The position numbers were made by a program, and so were the translations under genes. A stretch of DNA of 64,000 nt from an uncultured Blautia sp. (lineage in GTDB: Bacteria; Bacillota; Clostridia; Lachnospirales; Lachnospiraceae): assembly GCA_958367245.1 (NCBI GenBank), contig CATXEA010000003.1:129193-193192 (forward strand), written 5' to 3'. Numbering within the stretch: position 1 is the first letter of the stretch; every line of letters starts with the position of its first letter. This document shows, piece by piece, positions 8,744 to 19,500 of the stretch. The notes beneath the pieces are model-generated. The model was not told where the DNA came from. It made no database searches and saw nothing but the letters and a program-made list of their open reading frames with translations.

Positions 8744-9604
8744 ATGGCTAATATTATAGAAATTACTGACTTTATGGCTCCTGAGCTGGATGTTTATGCC
8801 AGACTTTCCGAAGGGCAGCTTTTGAATCGGCATGAGCCGCATAAGGGGATGTTTATTGCTGAGAGTCCGAAGGTTATTGAGCGGGCGCTGGATGCGGGAT
8901 GTGTACCGGTGTCTTTTCTGGTGGAGCATAAGCATGTGGAAGGGGAAGCAAAAGAATTGATTGCGCGCTGCGGTGATATTCCGGTTTATACGGCGGAGTT
9001 TGATGTACTCACGCAGCTTACGGGATTTAAGCTTACCCGTGGGATGCTGTGCGCGATGTACAGACCGAAGCTTCCCACAGTGCAGGAGGTCTGTAAGGGG
9101 GCAAAGAGAATTGCTGTTTTGGAGAATGTGGTGAATCCCACAAATATCGGGGCAATTTTCCGTTCTGCGGCAGCTTTGAATATGGATGCTGTATTACTGA
9201 CGCCGGAATGCAGCAATCCTTTATACAGAAGGGCAATTCGTGTGAGTATGGGCACTGTTTTTCAGGTTCCGTGGACATTTCTTTGCGAGGAAAAAAAGGT
9301 GTTTGCCTGGAAAGAGGACGGGGTAAAGCTTCTGCATAATCTGGGATTTAAAACTGCGGCTCTGGCGCTTCGGGATGATTCCGTAAGTATTGACGATACA
9401 GCTTTGATGGAGGAAGATAAGCTTGCTGTTATTCTGGGAACGGAGGGAGATGGTCTTGCGTCTTCCACAATTGCAGACTGCGACTACACTGTGAAGATTC
9501 CCATGTCTCATGGAGTAGATTCTCTTAATGTGGCTGCCGCCAGCGCAGTAGCGTTCTGGCAGTTGGGAAATAAAGACGGATATGGAAAGTGGGCGAATAG
9601 GTAA
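8744..9604 (+). CDS. SpoU/TrmH-type RNA 2'-O-methyltransferase
   Basis: 286 residues. The SPOUT knot motifs are present: NPTNIGAIFRSA (motif 1), ILGTEGDGL (motif 2) and IPMSHGVDSLNVAAASAVAF (motif 3), which bind S-adenosylmethionine. The N-terminal 110 residues form a substrate-binding domain. GGAGGA is 8 bases before the ATG. The target, tRNA or 23S rRNA, cannot be read from the sequence. It stands alone; a possible -10 (TATAAT, 8674-8679) lies upstream. A second paralogue is at 23201. Confidence 0.88.
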   Translation: MANIIEITDFMAPELDVYARLSEGQLLNRHEPHKGMFIAESPKVIERALDAGCVPVSFLVEHKHVEGEAKELIARCGDIPVYTAEFDVLTQLTGFKLTRGMLCAMYRPKLPTVQEVCKGAKRIAVLENVVNPTNIGAIFRSAAALNMDAVLLTPECSNPLYRRAIRVSMGTVFQVPWTFLCEEKKVFAWKEDGVKLLHNLGFKTAALALRDDSVSIDDTALMEEDKLAVILGTEGDGLASSTIADCDYTVKIPMSHGVDSLNVAAASAVAFWQLGNKDGYGKWANR

Positions 9605-9728
9605 AATGCAGAGAAATCCCTTTGAAATTCTCCATAGGAGAAGGAAAAGCAAGCATTATGCCTAAAACCTGAAAGATTATCTCTTTAAACAGAATAGCTA
9701 AACCACAAAACATCAGGAGGAAAAACAT

Positions 9729-10931
9729 ATGAAATACGATTTTACATCTGTCATAGACCGCCGCGGTATGGACGCGATGGCGGTGGATTCACTTGGAAAC
9801 GGCATGGCGCCGGGGCTTCCGAAAGAGGGATTTGACGCGATTCCCATGTGGGTAGCAGATATGAATTTTCAGACTGTGCCTACTGTACCGGAAGCGATTA
9901 TAGAAAGAACGAACCATCATATGTACGGTTATTTCAGTCCAAGAGAAGAATATTTTCAGTCGATTATCCGCTGGCAGGAAACCAGAAATCATGTAAAAGG
10001 TCTGACACCGGAATGTATTGGTTACGAAAATGGAGTTCTTGGCTGCGTAGTTTCCGCAGCAACAGCCTTCGCTTCTCCGGGGGATGCAATTCTTTTACAT
10101 AGTCCGACGTATATTGGCTTCACGAATAGTCTGGAAAACAATGGTTTTAAGATTATTCACAGTCCGTTAAAGAAAGATGAGGATGGAATCTGGCGAATGG
10201 ATTATGAGGATATGGATGAAAAAATCAGGAAATATAATATTCATACAGCCGTTTTCTGCAGTCCTCATAATCCCTGCGGACGAGTGTGGGAACGCTGGGA
10301 AATTGAAAAAGCAATGGAAATTTATAAAGCAAATGACTGTGTGGTAATTTCTGATGAAATCTGGTCTGATATTATTTTGGAGGGCGGACAGCATATTCCG
10401 ACTCAGTCGGTAAGCGAAGATGCCAGAAACCGTACCATAGCTGTCTACGCGCCAAGCAAAACCTTCAATCTTGCAGGACTTGTGGGAAGTTATCATATCA
10501 TTTACAATAAATATCTGAGAGACCGGGTAAGAGCAAAGAGCAGCAAGCCCCATTACAATGAAATGAACGTACTGTCCATGTATGCGCTGATTGGCGCGTA
10601 TAAACCGGAAGGATACGAATGGGTGGATGAATTATGCGAAGTGCTGACTGCAAATGTGGATTATGCCTGCAAATATATCAAAAAAAACTTTGAGGGAATA
10701 GAAGTCAGTAAACCTCAGGGAACGTACATGATTTTTCTTGATTGTACGAAATGGTGTGAAAAAAACAATAAAACACTGGATGAACTTCTCAAAGCAGGAT
10801 GGGATGTCGGCGTGGCATGGCAGGATGGAAGACCATTCTATCATCCCTGTGCAATTCGCATGAATCTGGCGCTGCCTCTTGAACGTGTAAAAGAAGCTTT
10901 TGCCCGACTGCATAAATATGTATTTCTGTAA
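9729..10931 (+). CDS. MalY/PatB family PLP-dependent aminotransferase / cystathionine beta-lyase
   Basis: 400 residues, fold-type I PLP enzyme of the PatB group (IPMWVADMNFQTVPTVPEAI near the N-terminus is the family signature). PLP contacts: SPHNPCGRVW, VISDEIWSDI and APSKTFNLAGL, whose Lys forms the Schiff base. PatB enzymes cleave cystathionine or cysteine (C-S lyase) and can supply homocysteine. CAGGAGG precedes the ATG by 9 bases. Monocistronic, closed by a strong terminator. The exact substrate is uncertain. Confidence 0.9.
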   Translation: MKYDFTSVIDRRGMDAMAVDSLGNGMAPGLPKEGFDAIPMWVADMNFQTVPTVPEAIIERTNHHMYGYFSPREEYFQSIIRWQETRNHVKGLTPECIGYENGVLGCVVSAATAFASPGDAILLHSPTYIGFTNSLENNGFKIIHSPLKKDEDGIWRMDYEDMDEKIRKYNIHTAVFCSPHNPCGRVWERWEIEKAMEIYKANDCVVISDEIWSDIILEGGQHIPTQSVSEDARNRTIAVYAPSKTFNLAGLVGSYHIIYNKYLRDRVRAKSSKPHYNEMNVLSMYALIGAYKPEGYEWVDELCEVLTANVDYACKYIKKNFEGIEVSKPQGTYMIFLDCTKWCEKNNKTLDELLKAGWDVGVAWQDGRPFYHPCAIRMNLALPLERVKEAFARLHKYVFL

Positions 10932-10946
10932 AGAAATTTCGTAACG

Positions 10947-10993
10947 AAAAAAGACCATTGCCAACGAAAAATTAGTTGGGCAATGGTCTTTTG
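10947..10993. terminator. bidirectional terminator between convergent genes
   Basis: AAAAGACCATTGCC pairs exactly with GGCAATGGTCTTTT, with an inner CAAC/GTTG extension, A-run on one side and T-run on the other. It closes patB on plus and the transglutaminase gene on minus. Confidence 0.9.
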
Positions 10994-11003
10994 GGTGCGT
11001 GGG

Positions 11004-12425
11004 TTATAGCTGTGTAAACTGCACGATTTCGCTAGTTCTTTCATATTCGCTGTAAAGAAGTCCCTGCGTATCTGTTTCCATTTCTCCGCGTTGGTTATCG
11101 TAAGGGTCTGCTCTCCAGTAATCTTTCGCAGGAGTAAAATCTGCTTGGAAAGCTCTGTTTGCCACCATGCGGTAAGCATCCAGATTTCCGAAATAAAAGC
11201 GTCGGCGCTCTTCGTTTCCGATGCGGTTGGAGCCTACTCCGAAGGATGGGTCTGCATAGAACCAGCCTGCGCCGTCGATATAGAAACGAGCCCAGTCATG
11301 GCAGCCGCAGAAATCAGGTTTTGCACAAAGTCCGCTTTGCCAGCAGGCCGGAATCCCGGCACATTTGCACAGGGTAATAAATAAGAGGGCGAAAACACCG
11401 CAGTCTCCTGTATAATTTCTTGCACAGGATTCCGATATATTTTCCAGAACAAAATATTCCGGCATAAAGGTATAAGTCATGTTTTTTGTGATGAAATCAT
11501 AAAAAGCTCTTGCCTTGTCCAGAGGTTCTGCCAGTCCGGCGGTCAGAGAATCCACAAGCGCACGGATATATGGTGTAAAAGTAATGTGCGGAGCCTCTTC
11601 CTGTGTGTATAACTTCCGTTCTTCTTCTGTAATAGGAGTATCTGTACAGCCGGCAGCCAGTTCACGGGCGCTCAGATGATAGGCGTCTCTGTATCTGGCA
11701 GTATGTGTATAAGAATACTCTACAGTGAATGAATGGTTTTCTGTCATGTTTTCCTCCCAGCAGACAGTTCTCTGGGGAGCATCCGGCTGAGCCAGAACAG
11801 CGCCAGCAGGTTCGATTTTTTCGATAACGATATCGCTTTGTTGAGGGCAGTCTGCCGGAATGGGAAGGTGAGCGCGGATGAACATTTCAGGCGAAAAAAC
11901 ATCGTCATTTACTTTTAAAGAAGCACGAATGCGGATGCGATTGCTGATTTCGCCGTGTTTTTTCATATATGCCATGCTGTCGTCAAGCAAGGTGGGGTGA
12001 CTTGCATTGGCATCGGGAACCTCCTCACCCGGGAGATAATTTACAATTCGGGAAACAATCCCGTCGTCTGTTTTCATCATAGTTTCGAAAAAGCGGCCGA
12101 AATAGCGTTTTTCATTATTAAGAAAAATCCAGCCGATTTTTCCTGCGTCTTCTCGTTCATCAAACTCTTCTTCTGAGAAATCCGGAATATGCGCCTGTAC
12201 AAGCTTTAATGCTTCTGCTTTTGTATAGGGATAGTCAGCAGGCAGACGCAGACAGATTTCACGCTGGGCAATCAGACAGCAGCGAAGCGCTTCAGGGATG
12301 GAAGCGTCTTCTAACTGGCGGTCAATCAGACGGACGGCGTCTGCTAAATGTCCGCCCAGTTTTAAGCGGAGAAGATTTTCCGGAAGCCCGATATTTAAGT
12401 AACGAAGCGTGTGATTTGGATTCAT
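11004..12425 (-). CDS. transglutaminase-like domain protein
   Basis: 473 residues without signal peptide. The C-terminal third carries the transglutaminase/protease triad: the Cys in NYTGDCGVFALLFITLC, the His in CGCHDWARFYIDG and the Asp in WFYADPSFG. The N-terminal half is a beta-rich region of unknown role. Such proteins are often cytoplasmic thiol hydrolases or peptidases; the substrate is not known. It lies 18 bp after the DUF819 membrane protein gene and is surely co-transcribed with it. AGGAGG sits 8 bases before the ATG. Confidence 0.85.
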   Translation of the reverse strand: MNPNHTLRYLNIGLPENLLRLKLGGHLADAVRLIDRQLEDASIPEALRCCLIAQREICLRLPADYPYTKAEALKLVQAHIPDFSEEEFDEREDAGKIGWIFLNNEKRYFGRFFETMMKTDDGIVSRIVNYLPGEEVPDANASHPTLLDDSMAYMKKHGEISNRIRIRASLKVNDDVFSPEMFIRAHLPIPADCPQQSDIVIEKIEPAGAVLAQPDAPQRTVCWEENMTENHSFTVEYSYTHTARYRDAYHLSARELAAGCTDTPITEEERKLYTQEEAPHITFTPYIRALVDSLTAGLAEPLDKARAFYDFITKNMTYTFMPEYFVLENISESCARNYTGDCGVFALLFITLCKCAGIPACWQSGLCAKPDFCGCHDWARFYIDGAGWFYADPSFGVGSNRIGNEERRRFYFGNLDAYRMVANRAFQADFTPAKDYWRADPYDNQRGEMETDTQGLLYSEYERTSEIVQFTQL

Positions 12426-12443
12426 AAGTAAACCTCCTGAAAG

Positions 12444-13631
12444 TTAAATCAGCATCTGCATAATGTATCCGCATGCCAGACCGCAGAAGTTGCCGAGAGC
12501 GGCTCCCATAACGCCCATGAGAACACCGATTCCCGCATAAGAAGAGTTGTAAGCGGAAGCAACAATCGGTGCGGAAGCGCTTCCGCCGATATTTGCAAGA
12601 GAGGCAGTGGAAACCATACAGCAGTCCCAGTGGAAAAGCTTTGACAGCAGGAACATGATTACAATATGGATGATAAGAACCACAAGTCCTGCGACAATCC
12701 ACAGAGGCGCGCTTACAAGGTCTGTCAGGGATGCGGTAGATGCAAGAAGAGACACGACTGCATACAGATAAACATTGGACAGTTCTTCTACTGCGGGCAG
12801 CTTACCGAGGGGGCTTAAGGCGCAGATTAAACCGAGAACTGTTACAAAAACAGTAGTCATAGTGCCTTTGTCAAACATATCAAGACCTATGGAAGCAAGA
12901 CCATTGCCCAGAACTGCTCCTACCTGCTGGGACAGTGCGGAAACAATCAGGGATAAGCCGATAAGGAAAATCCAGTCTGCAGCAGACGCGTGTTTTTTCT
13001 CTTTTGCAAGCTCTGCGTTGGCAGCCTCTGCAACTGCCTGAAGCTTAGTGGTATCTGCTTTAACTGCGTTGTCCCATTTTTTGGAATAACGAACCATAAT
13101 TAAAAGCAGGGCAATCCATACGGAATAATAAACGGTATCAACTGCAAGGGCACAGCCGTAAGCGCCCGGGTCGATGGTGAAAGCTGCTTCCATTGCAGCC
13201 ATATTTGCAGAACCGCCAATCCATGAAGCGCAGAGAGCCGCCATAGCGCCCCAGATTGTCTCGCCTCCTCCGAGAGCGCCTTTAAAAATAACAAAGGCGA
13301 CAATAAAGCCGAACAGGATGGATAAAGCGCCGCCTAAGAAAATTGCTGCCATGCGTCCGCCAAGTTTAGCCAGTTTGCGGATGTCACAGCGAAGAAGCAT
13401 AACAAAAATCATCGCGTAGAGCAGATTGTTTTTCAGCACAGAATAGGCTGCCGAGCATCCGTCAGAATTGTACAGTCCGGCAGTGCAGAAAATCATGTTC
13501 AGGACGTAAAGCCATACAAGAGGCGGTATGATGTTAAAAACCTTCCACTTGGTATACTTTTCCGCAGCCAGCAGAACGCCTGCCAGAAACATTAGAAATG
13601 CGATGTAGGTGAAGCCGTTTTGAATTACCAT
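12444..13631 (-). CDS. DUF819 family membrane protein
   Basis: 395 residues with about ten to twelve transmembrane segments. The glycine-rich signature WIGGSANMAAMEAAF and the C-terminal ANIGGSASAPIVASAYN are typical of DUF819 proteins, which resemble transporters of the sodium/carboxylate type. A substrate is not known; the adjacent transglutaminase-like gene suggests uptake or export of a peptide or amino acid derivative, which is inference. AAAGGAGA precedes the ATG. First gene of a two-gene operon with a consensus promoter at 13739-13767. Confidence 0.87.
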   Translation of the reverse strand: MVIQNGFTYIAFLMFLAGVLLAAEKYTKWKVFNIIPPLVWLYVLNMIFCTAGLYNSDGCSAAYSVLKNNLLYAMIFVMLLRCDIRKLAKLGGRMAAIFLGGALSILFGFIVAFVIFKGALGGGETIWGAMAALCASWIGGSANMAAMEAAFTIDPGAYGCALAVDTVYYSVWIALLLIMVRYSKKWDNAVKADTTKLQAVAEAANAELAKEKKHASAADWIFLIGLSLIVSALSQQVGAVLGNGLASIGLDMFDKGTMTTVFVTVLGLICALSPLGKLPAVEELSNVYLYAVVSLLASTASLTDLVSAPLWIVAGLVVLIIHIVIMFLLSKLFHWDCCMVSTASLANIGGSASAPIVASAYNSSYAGIGVLMGVMGAALGNFCGLACGYIMQMLI

Positions 13632-13738
13632 ATGTCACTCTCCTTTTCCTTTTTTTGCATTGATTTTTCCGGAAAAATGCATAATATCAGTCGAAATGCA
13701 CAGAAAATCAATACAATTCATTGGTGTTTATGTGCATA

Positions 13739-13791
13739 ATTATAGATTTGATAACAAAAATTGTCAATAAAACTTTTGTGAGATTCTCACA
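13739..13791 (-). promoter_or_regulatory. consensus promoter and palindrome upstream of DUF819 operon
   Basis: On minus, TTGACA (13762-13767), 17 bp, TATAAT (13739-13744), both perfect. Ten bases further upstream lies TGTGAGATTCTCACA (13777-13791), a perfect 7-bp dyad around one base, placed where an activator would bind. Confidence 0.75.
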
Positions 13792-13855
13792 GTTATCACA
13801 CGGAGGAGAAAATAAGAGGTAAGGATATAAAAATATAGCGGAAAAAAATTGCCTG

Positions 13856-13864
13856 TGATATAAT
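13856..13864 (+). promoter_or_regulatory. extended -10 promoter of the thioesterase gene
   Basis: TG followed by one base and TATAAT (13859-13864), without a good -35. It lies 70 bp before the thioesterase ATG. With the divergent promoter it fills most of the 300-bp gap between the two genes. Confidence 0.55.
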
Positions 13865-13933
13865 GAAACGACAGATGAAACCGGAAAAAACGGTGGAAAT
13901 CGCAGGCATAAACAGAAAAGAGGATGAAAATAG

Positions 13934-14641
13934 ATGGGATATAGTTTTGACAGTCGTATTCGATACAGCGAGATTGGGGAAAACGGATGCCTGACACTTC
14001 CGGGAATCCTGAATTATTTTCAGGATTGCTGCACCTTTCATTCTGAGTCAATCGGACAGGGAATGGAAGCAGTAAATAAAAGAGAGCGCGTGTGGGTTTT
14101 GTCTGCATGGCAGGTGGTTGTAAACCGTTTTCCACGTATGGGAGAACGTGTGACTGTAATGACAGCGCCCTATGAATTTCGGGGTTTTATGGGAAAGCGT
14201 AATTTTATTCTGGAGACAGAGAGCGGGGAAAGACTTGCTTATGCGAACTCTTTCTGGACACATGTGAATCTTCTGACAGGTCTTCCGGAAAAGCTGAAAG
14301 AGGAAGATACAGCCGGATATGAATTGTCTGCGAAGCTTGATATGGATTATGCTCCAAGGAAGATAAGTCTTCCGGAAGGCTTTGTTTCAAAGCAGGAGTT
14401 TCCGGTGCAGAAGCATCATCTGGATACGAATCATCATGTAAATAACTGTCAGTATGTTTGTATGGCAGAGGACTATCTTCCGGAAGGATTCAACCTTCGT
14501 CAGATGCGGGCAGAGTATAAAAAGCAGGCAAGACTGGGGGATGTGATTTATCCCGGAGTGTACGATGAAGAAGATAAGGTTGTGGTTCTTCTTGAAAATG
14601 AAATTGGGGAAGCATACGCAGCTATAGAGTTTATGAAGTAA
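13934..14641 (+). CDS. acyl-ACP thioesterase
   Basis: 235 residues with two hot-dog folds of the bacterial acyl-ACP thioesterase family, which hydrolyses acyl-ACP to end fatty-acid elongation. The first repeat has YSEIGENGCLTLPGILNYFQDCC and WVLSAWQVVVNRFP. The second has KHHLDTNHHVNNCQYV, carrying the catalytic Asn/His pair. Length is normal for the bacterial family (about 240). GAGGATG precedes the ATG. First gene of a plus-strand run; the oxidoreductase follows after 21 bp. Confidence 0.92.
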   Translation: MGYSFDSRIRYSEIGENGCLTLPGILNYFQDCCTFHSESIGQGMEAVNKRERVWVLSAWQVVVNRFPRMGERVTVMTAPYEFRGFMGKRNFILETESGERLAYANSFWTHVNLLTGLPEKLKEEDTAGYELSAKLDMDYAPRKISLPEGFVSKQEFPVQKHHLDTNHHVNNCQYVCMAEDYLPEGFNLRQMRAEYKKQARLGDVIYPGVYDEEDKVVVLLENEIGEAYAAIEFMK

Positions 14642-14662
14642 TAAAAACGGGAGGTTTTTACA

Positions 14663-15640
14663 ATGGGAAAATTAAAAATGGCTCTTCTCGGAGCCGGAAA
14701 CATTGCCGGAACAATGGCGCAGACAGTAAGTGAGCTCGAAGAGGCAGAAGTTGTTGCAGTTGCGTCCAGAAGTCTGGAGAAATCAAAGGCTTTTGCAGAG
14801 AAATTCGGGATTGAAAAAGCGTATGGCTCTTATGAGGAGATGCTGGAAGATCCACAGGTGCAGCTTGTCTACATTGCAACGCCGCACTCTCATCATTTTA
14901 AACATGCAAAAATGAGTCTGGAAGCAGGAAAGCACGTTCTCTGTGAGAAGAGCTTTACCGTAAATGCAGAGCAGGCGAGAGAACTCTGTGCTCTGGCAAA
15001 AGAAAGGAATCTTCTGATTACGGAAGCAATCTGGACAAGATATATGCCTGCAAGAGCTGTTATCAACGAGATTATTGAAAGAGGGATGATTGGAGAGGTA
15101 ACATCCCTTATAGCAAATCTGAATTACGATGTTATGAAAGCAGAAAGAATCGTGAAACCGGAGCTTGCCGGAGGCGCGCTTCTCGATCTGACCGTATATC
15201 CGATTAACTTTGCGAGAATGGTATTTGGAGATACTATGACAGACTGTACAGGAACCGCAGTGTTCCGGAGCGGCGTTGACATTATCGACAGTGTTACCAT
15301 GACCTTTGAAGGAGGAAAAATGGCTGTCCTTCACAGCAACGCTTCTGCGATGTCAGAGAGAAACGGTATGATTTATGGCAAAGACGGATATATTTCTGTA
15401 GAAAATATCAATAATCCGGAAACCATCACAGTATATGACAAAGAGTACAGAGAAATCTTTAAACGTACCTTCCAGCCGGAAGAAAGAGGATACAGATTTG
15501 AAGTGCTGTCCTGTGTAAAAGCGATTGAGGAGGGAAGGCTGGAATGTCCGGAAATGCCCCATGAGGAAACCATTAAAGTAATGGAGATTATGGATGGACT
15601 TCGTAAGTCATGGGGATATGAAATTCCTCTGATCAGATAA
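14663..15640 (+). CDS. Gfo/Idh/MocA family oxidoreductase
   Basis: 325 residues. The N-terminal Rossmann domain has GAGNIAGTMAQ (NAD(P) binding). The catalytic-region motif reads CEKSFTVNAEQA, with Ser in place of the usual Pro of the EKP motif, a variant common in dihydrodiol-dehydrogenase-like members. The C-terminal GFO_IDH_MocA domain has GGALLDLTVYPINFARM. It probably oxidises or reduces a sugar or cyclic polyol; the substrate is unknown. GGGAGG lies 10 bases before the ATG. Confidence 0.9.
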   Translation: MGKLKMALLGAGNIAGTMAQTVSELEEAEVVAVASRSLEKSKAFAEKFGIEKAYGSYEEMLEDPQVQLVYIATPHSHHFKHAKMSLEAGKHVLCEKSFTVNAEQARELCALAKERNLLITEAIWTRYMPARAVINEIIERGMIGEVTSLIANLNYDVMKAERIVKPELAGGALLDLTVYPINFARMVFGDTMTDCTGTAVFRSGVDIIDSVTMTFEGGKMAVLHSNASAMSERNGMIYGKDGYISVENINNPETITVYDKEYREIFKRTFQPEERGYRFEVLSCVKAIEEGRLECPEMPHEETIKVMEIMDGLRKSWGYEIPLIR

Positions 15641-15681
15641 AAAAATTAAGAGCCGTGAAGCTGCGGCAGAATGGAGACGTT

Positions 15682-16524
15682 ATGATAGAATTAGGTAAAA
15701 AACAGACGCTGACGGTAGTCAAAACAGTAGATTTCGGTGTATATCTTGCCGAGGATATGAATGCAGGCGCAGATAAGCGTGTGCTTCTTCCGGGGAAACA
15801 GGTTCCGGAAGGAACGAAAGAGGGGGATAAACTGGAGGTCTTTGTTTATAAGGATTCTCAGGACAGGCTGATTTCTACTGTGAAAGAACCTCTTTTACAG
15901 GTAGGGCAGACGGCTGTCCTGAAGGTTGTTCAGGTGACAAAAATCGGCGTATTTCTCGACTGGGGTCTGGAAAAAGACCTTCTTCTTCCTTACCATGAGC
16001 AGACCTTGAAGGTAAGGGAAGGCGAGGAATGTCTGGTTGCCCTTTATGTGGACAAGAGCAGCCGTTTATGCGCGACTATGAAGGTATATAAATATCTTTC
16101 CACAAGGACTCCTTATGTAATCGGAGATACCGTAAAAGGGCGCGTGTACGAAATCAGTGATAATTTCGGCGTCTTTGTCGCAGTAGATGATAAGTATTCC
16201 GCGCTGATTCCGGCAAGAGAGGCAAAGGGAAAATACCGTCCGGGCAAGATTCTGGAGCTTCGCGTCACAGAAGTGAAAGAGGACGGAAAAATGAATGTTT
16301 CCGACAGGAAGCCTGCGTATCAGCAGATTGATGAGGATGCAGAATGCGTTCTTGAAGTAATCAATGAATTTGCAGGAGTGCTTCCGTTTGACGATAAAGC
16401 GTCTCCTGAGGTAATACAGAGAGAGTTTGGCCTTAGCAAAGCTGCATTTAAGCGCGCAGTAGGGCATCTTCTGAAAGCAGGAAAAGTAGAGATTAAAGAC
16501 CGCCGTATTTATGCGAAGAATTAA
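15682..16524 (+). CDS. cvfB: S1-domain RNA-binding protein, CvfB family
   Basis: 280 residues from the ATG at 15682, chosen over an upstream GTG at 15655 because GGAGAC lies 6 bases before it. CvfB proteins have three S1-like OB folds and a C-terminal winged helix. Visible here: KQTLTVVKTVDFGVYL, VGQTAVLKVVQVTKIGVFLDWG and GDTVKGRVYEISDNFGVFVAV, then a helical end (REFGLSKAAFKRAVGHLLKAGKV) that is the winged helix. It binds RNA and affects virulence and translation in other Firmicutes. It lies directly upstream of dnaE. Confidence 0.85.
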   Translation: MIELGKKQTLTVVKTVDFGVYLAEDMNAGADKRVLLPGKQVPEGTKEGDKLEVFVYKDSQDRLISTVKEPLLQVGQTAVLKVVQVTKIGVFLDWGLEKDLLLPYHEQTLKVREGEECLVALYVDKSSRLCATMKVYKYLSTRTPYVIGDTVKGRVYEISDNFGVFVAVDDKYSALIPAREAKGKYRPGKILELRVTEVKEDGKMNVSDRKPAYQQIDEDAECVLEVINEFAGVLPFDDKASPEVIQREFGLSKAAFKRAVGHLLKAGKVEIKDRRIYAKN

Positions 16525-16561
16525 TGTATCTTTTACATACTGAATTAAGAGGAGACACAAG

Positions 16562-19500
16562 ATGAATTTTACGCACCTTCACGTTCATACAGAGTACAGT
16601 CTGCTGGACGGCTCCAATAAAATTAAAGAATATGTGGCGCGGGTGAAAGAGCTTGGCATGGACAGCGCAGCTATCACAGATCATGGGGTTATGTACGGCG
16701 TAATCGACTTTTACCGCGCTGCAAGAGAGGCGGGAATCAATCCGATTCTGGGCTGTGAGGTCTATGTGGCGCCGGGTTCACGCTTTGACAAGGAGACGGG
16801 AACAGGAGAAAGCCGTTATTATCATCTGGTTCTGCTTGCAGAAAATAATCAGGGCTACGCGAATCTGATGAAGATTGTGTCCAAAGGATTTGTGGAAGGC
16901 TTTTATTATAAACCAAGGGTGGATTTGGAAATTCTGGAAAAATACCATGAAGGTATCATCGCTCTGAGCGCCTGTCTGGCAGGAGAGGTTGCCAGATACC
17001 TCGCGAGGGGAATGTATGAGGAAGGAAAAGAGGCTGCTCTTCGTTATCAGAACATTTTCGGCAAAGGAAACTTCTTTCTGGAACTGCAGGATCATGGAAT
17101 TCCGGAACAGCAGATGGTGAATCAGCAGCTTCTTCGTATGCATCAGGAGACGGGAATCGAGCTGGTGGCTACTAACGACGTTCACTATACAACGGCTGCT
17201 GACGCAGACCCTCACGACATTCTTCTCTGTCTCCAGACTGGAAAGAAGCTGGCAGATGAGGACAGAATGCGCTATGAGGGCGGACAGTATTATGTGAAAT
17301 CACCCCGGGAAATGGAAGCGCTTTTTCCTTATGCGTTAGAAGCGCTGGAAAACACGCACAAGATTGCGCAGCGCTGCCATGTAGAGATAGAATTCGGCGT
17401 AACAAAGCTTCCGAAATATGATGTTCCTTCGGGTTATACATCATGGGAATACCTGAATAAGCTGTGTTTTGACGGACTGGCGGAAAGATACGATTCTGTG
17501 ACAGATGCTCTGAAGGAACGTCTGACCTATGAGCTGACTACGATTAAAAATATGGGCTATGTAGATTATTTCCTTATTGTATGGGACTTCATCAAATATG
17601 CCCGGGATAACGGAATCATGGTAGGACCGGGACGAGGTTCTGCAGCGGGAAGCCTTGTAGCGTATACGCTGGGAATCACCCAGCTTGACCCGATTAAATA
17701 CGATTTGCTCTTTGAGCGTTTCCTGAATCCGGAGCGAGTTTCCATGCCCGATATTGACGTTGATTTCTGCTTCGAACGGCGTCAGGAGGTTATTGATTAC
17801 GTAAGGCAGAAATACGGAAATGACTGTGTAGTTCAGATTGTAACTTTCGGTACGCTGGCTGCCCGCGGTGTAATCCGCGATGTGGGACGAGTCCTTGACA
17901 TGCCCTATGCTCAGATTGATACTATTGCAAAAATGATTCCTCAGGAACTGAATATCACCATTGACAAAGCTCTGACTATGAATCCGGAGCTTCGCAAAGC
18001 TTATGAAGAGCAGGATGATATCCGTTATCTCATAGATAATGCGAAACGTCTGGAGGGACTGCCAAGACATACTTCCATGCATGCAGCCGGAGTTGTCATA
18101 AGCCAGAAGGACGTATCCGAATACGTTCCCCTTTCCAGAGCGTCCGACGGCTCCATTGTCACTCAGTTTACAATGACGACACTGGAGGAACTGGGACTTC
18201 TGAAGATGGATTTCCTTGGACTTCGTACTCTTACTGTAATCAGGGATGCCGTAAATCTGGTAAAAAAGGATTACGGCGTGGAATTAAATATGCAGAAGCT
18301 TGATTACGCGGACAAAAAAGTGCTGGATTCCCTTGGAACAGGAAAGACAGACGGTGTGTTCCAGCTTGAAAGTGCCGGAATGAAAAACTTTATGAAGGAA
18401 TTAAAGCCTCAGAATTTCGAGGATATTATTGCCGGAATTTCGCTGTACCGTCCGGGTCCTATGGATTTTATTCCCCAGTATATCAGAGGAAAAAACCGTC
18501 CGGATACTATTCGGTACGACTGCCCGCAGCTTGAGCCGATTCTGACACCGACCTACGGATGTATCGTTTATCAGGAGCAGGTTATGCAGATTGTGCGTAA
18601 TCTGGCCGGATATACGCTTGGGCGAAGCGATCTGGTACGCCGCGCCATGTCCAAGAAGAAAGCTTCGGTCATGGAAAAAGAGCGCCAGAACTTTGTTTAC
18701 GGCAATGAAGAGGAAGGCGTTCCGGGCTGTATTGCAAACGGGATTTCAGAGCAGACAGCCAATAAGATTTACGACGATATGACAGATTTCGCGAAGTATG
18801 CTTTTAATAAGTCTCATGCGGCAGCCTATGCTCTTGTCGCATATCAGACTGCGTTTCTGAAATATTATTATCCGGTTCAGTTTATGGCTGCGCTGATGAC
18901 GTCTGTAATAGAAATGCCGAACAAGGTAGCGGAATATATCCTTGTCTGCCGCCAGATGGGAATTAAGATTCTGCCGCCGGATATTAATTCCGGAACTTAC
19001 GGATTTTCGACAGATAACGGCGCAATCCGCTATGGTCTGTCAGCAATAAAGAGTGTAGGACGTCCTGTCATCGAGGCGCTTGTAAGAGAGCGGGAAGAAA
19101 ACGGTAAATACCGTTCTCTGAAAGATTTCATTGAGCGTAATATTGAGCAGATTAATAAAAGAGCGATTGAAAACTTTATTAAAGCAGGCGCGCTTGACTG
19201 TCTGGAAGGAAACCGCCATCAGAAAACAATCGTTTTTTCTCAGATTACAGACAGCGTGAATCAGGAGAAAAAGCATACTATGGCAGGACAGCTCAGCCTC
19301 TTTGATATTGTCAGTGAGGAAGATAAAAAAGACTTTGAAATCAGTATGCCTGATGTACCGGAATTTGACAAGGAACAGATTCTTGCCTATGAGAAAGAAG
19401 TTCTCGGCATTTATCTGAGCGGACATCCGCTGGAAAAATACCGTGGGATGATGGATAAGATTATTTCAGCAAGGACGACAGATTTCCAGCCCGATGAGGA

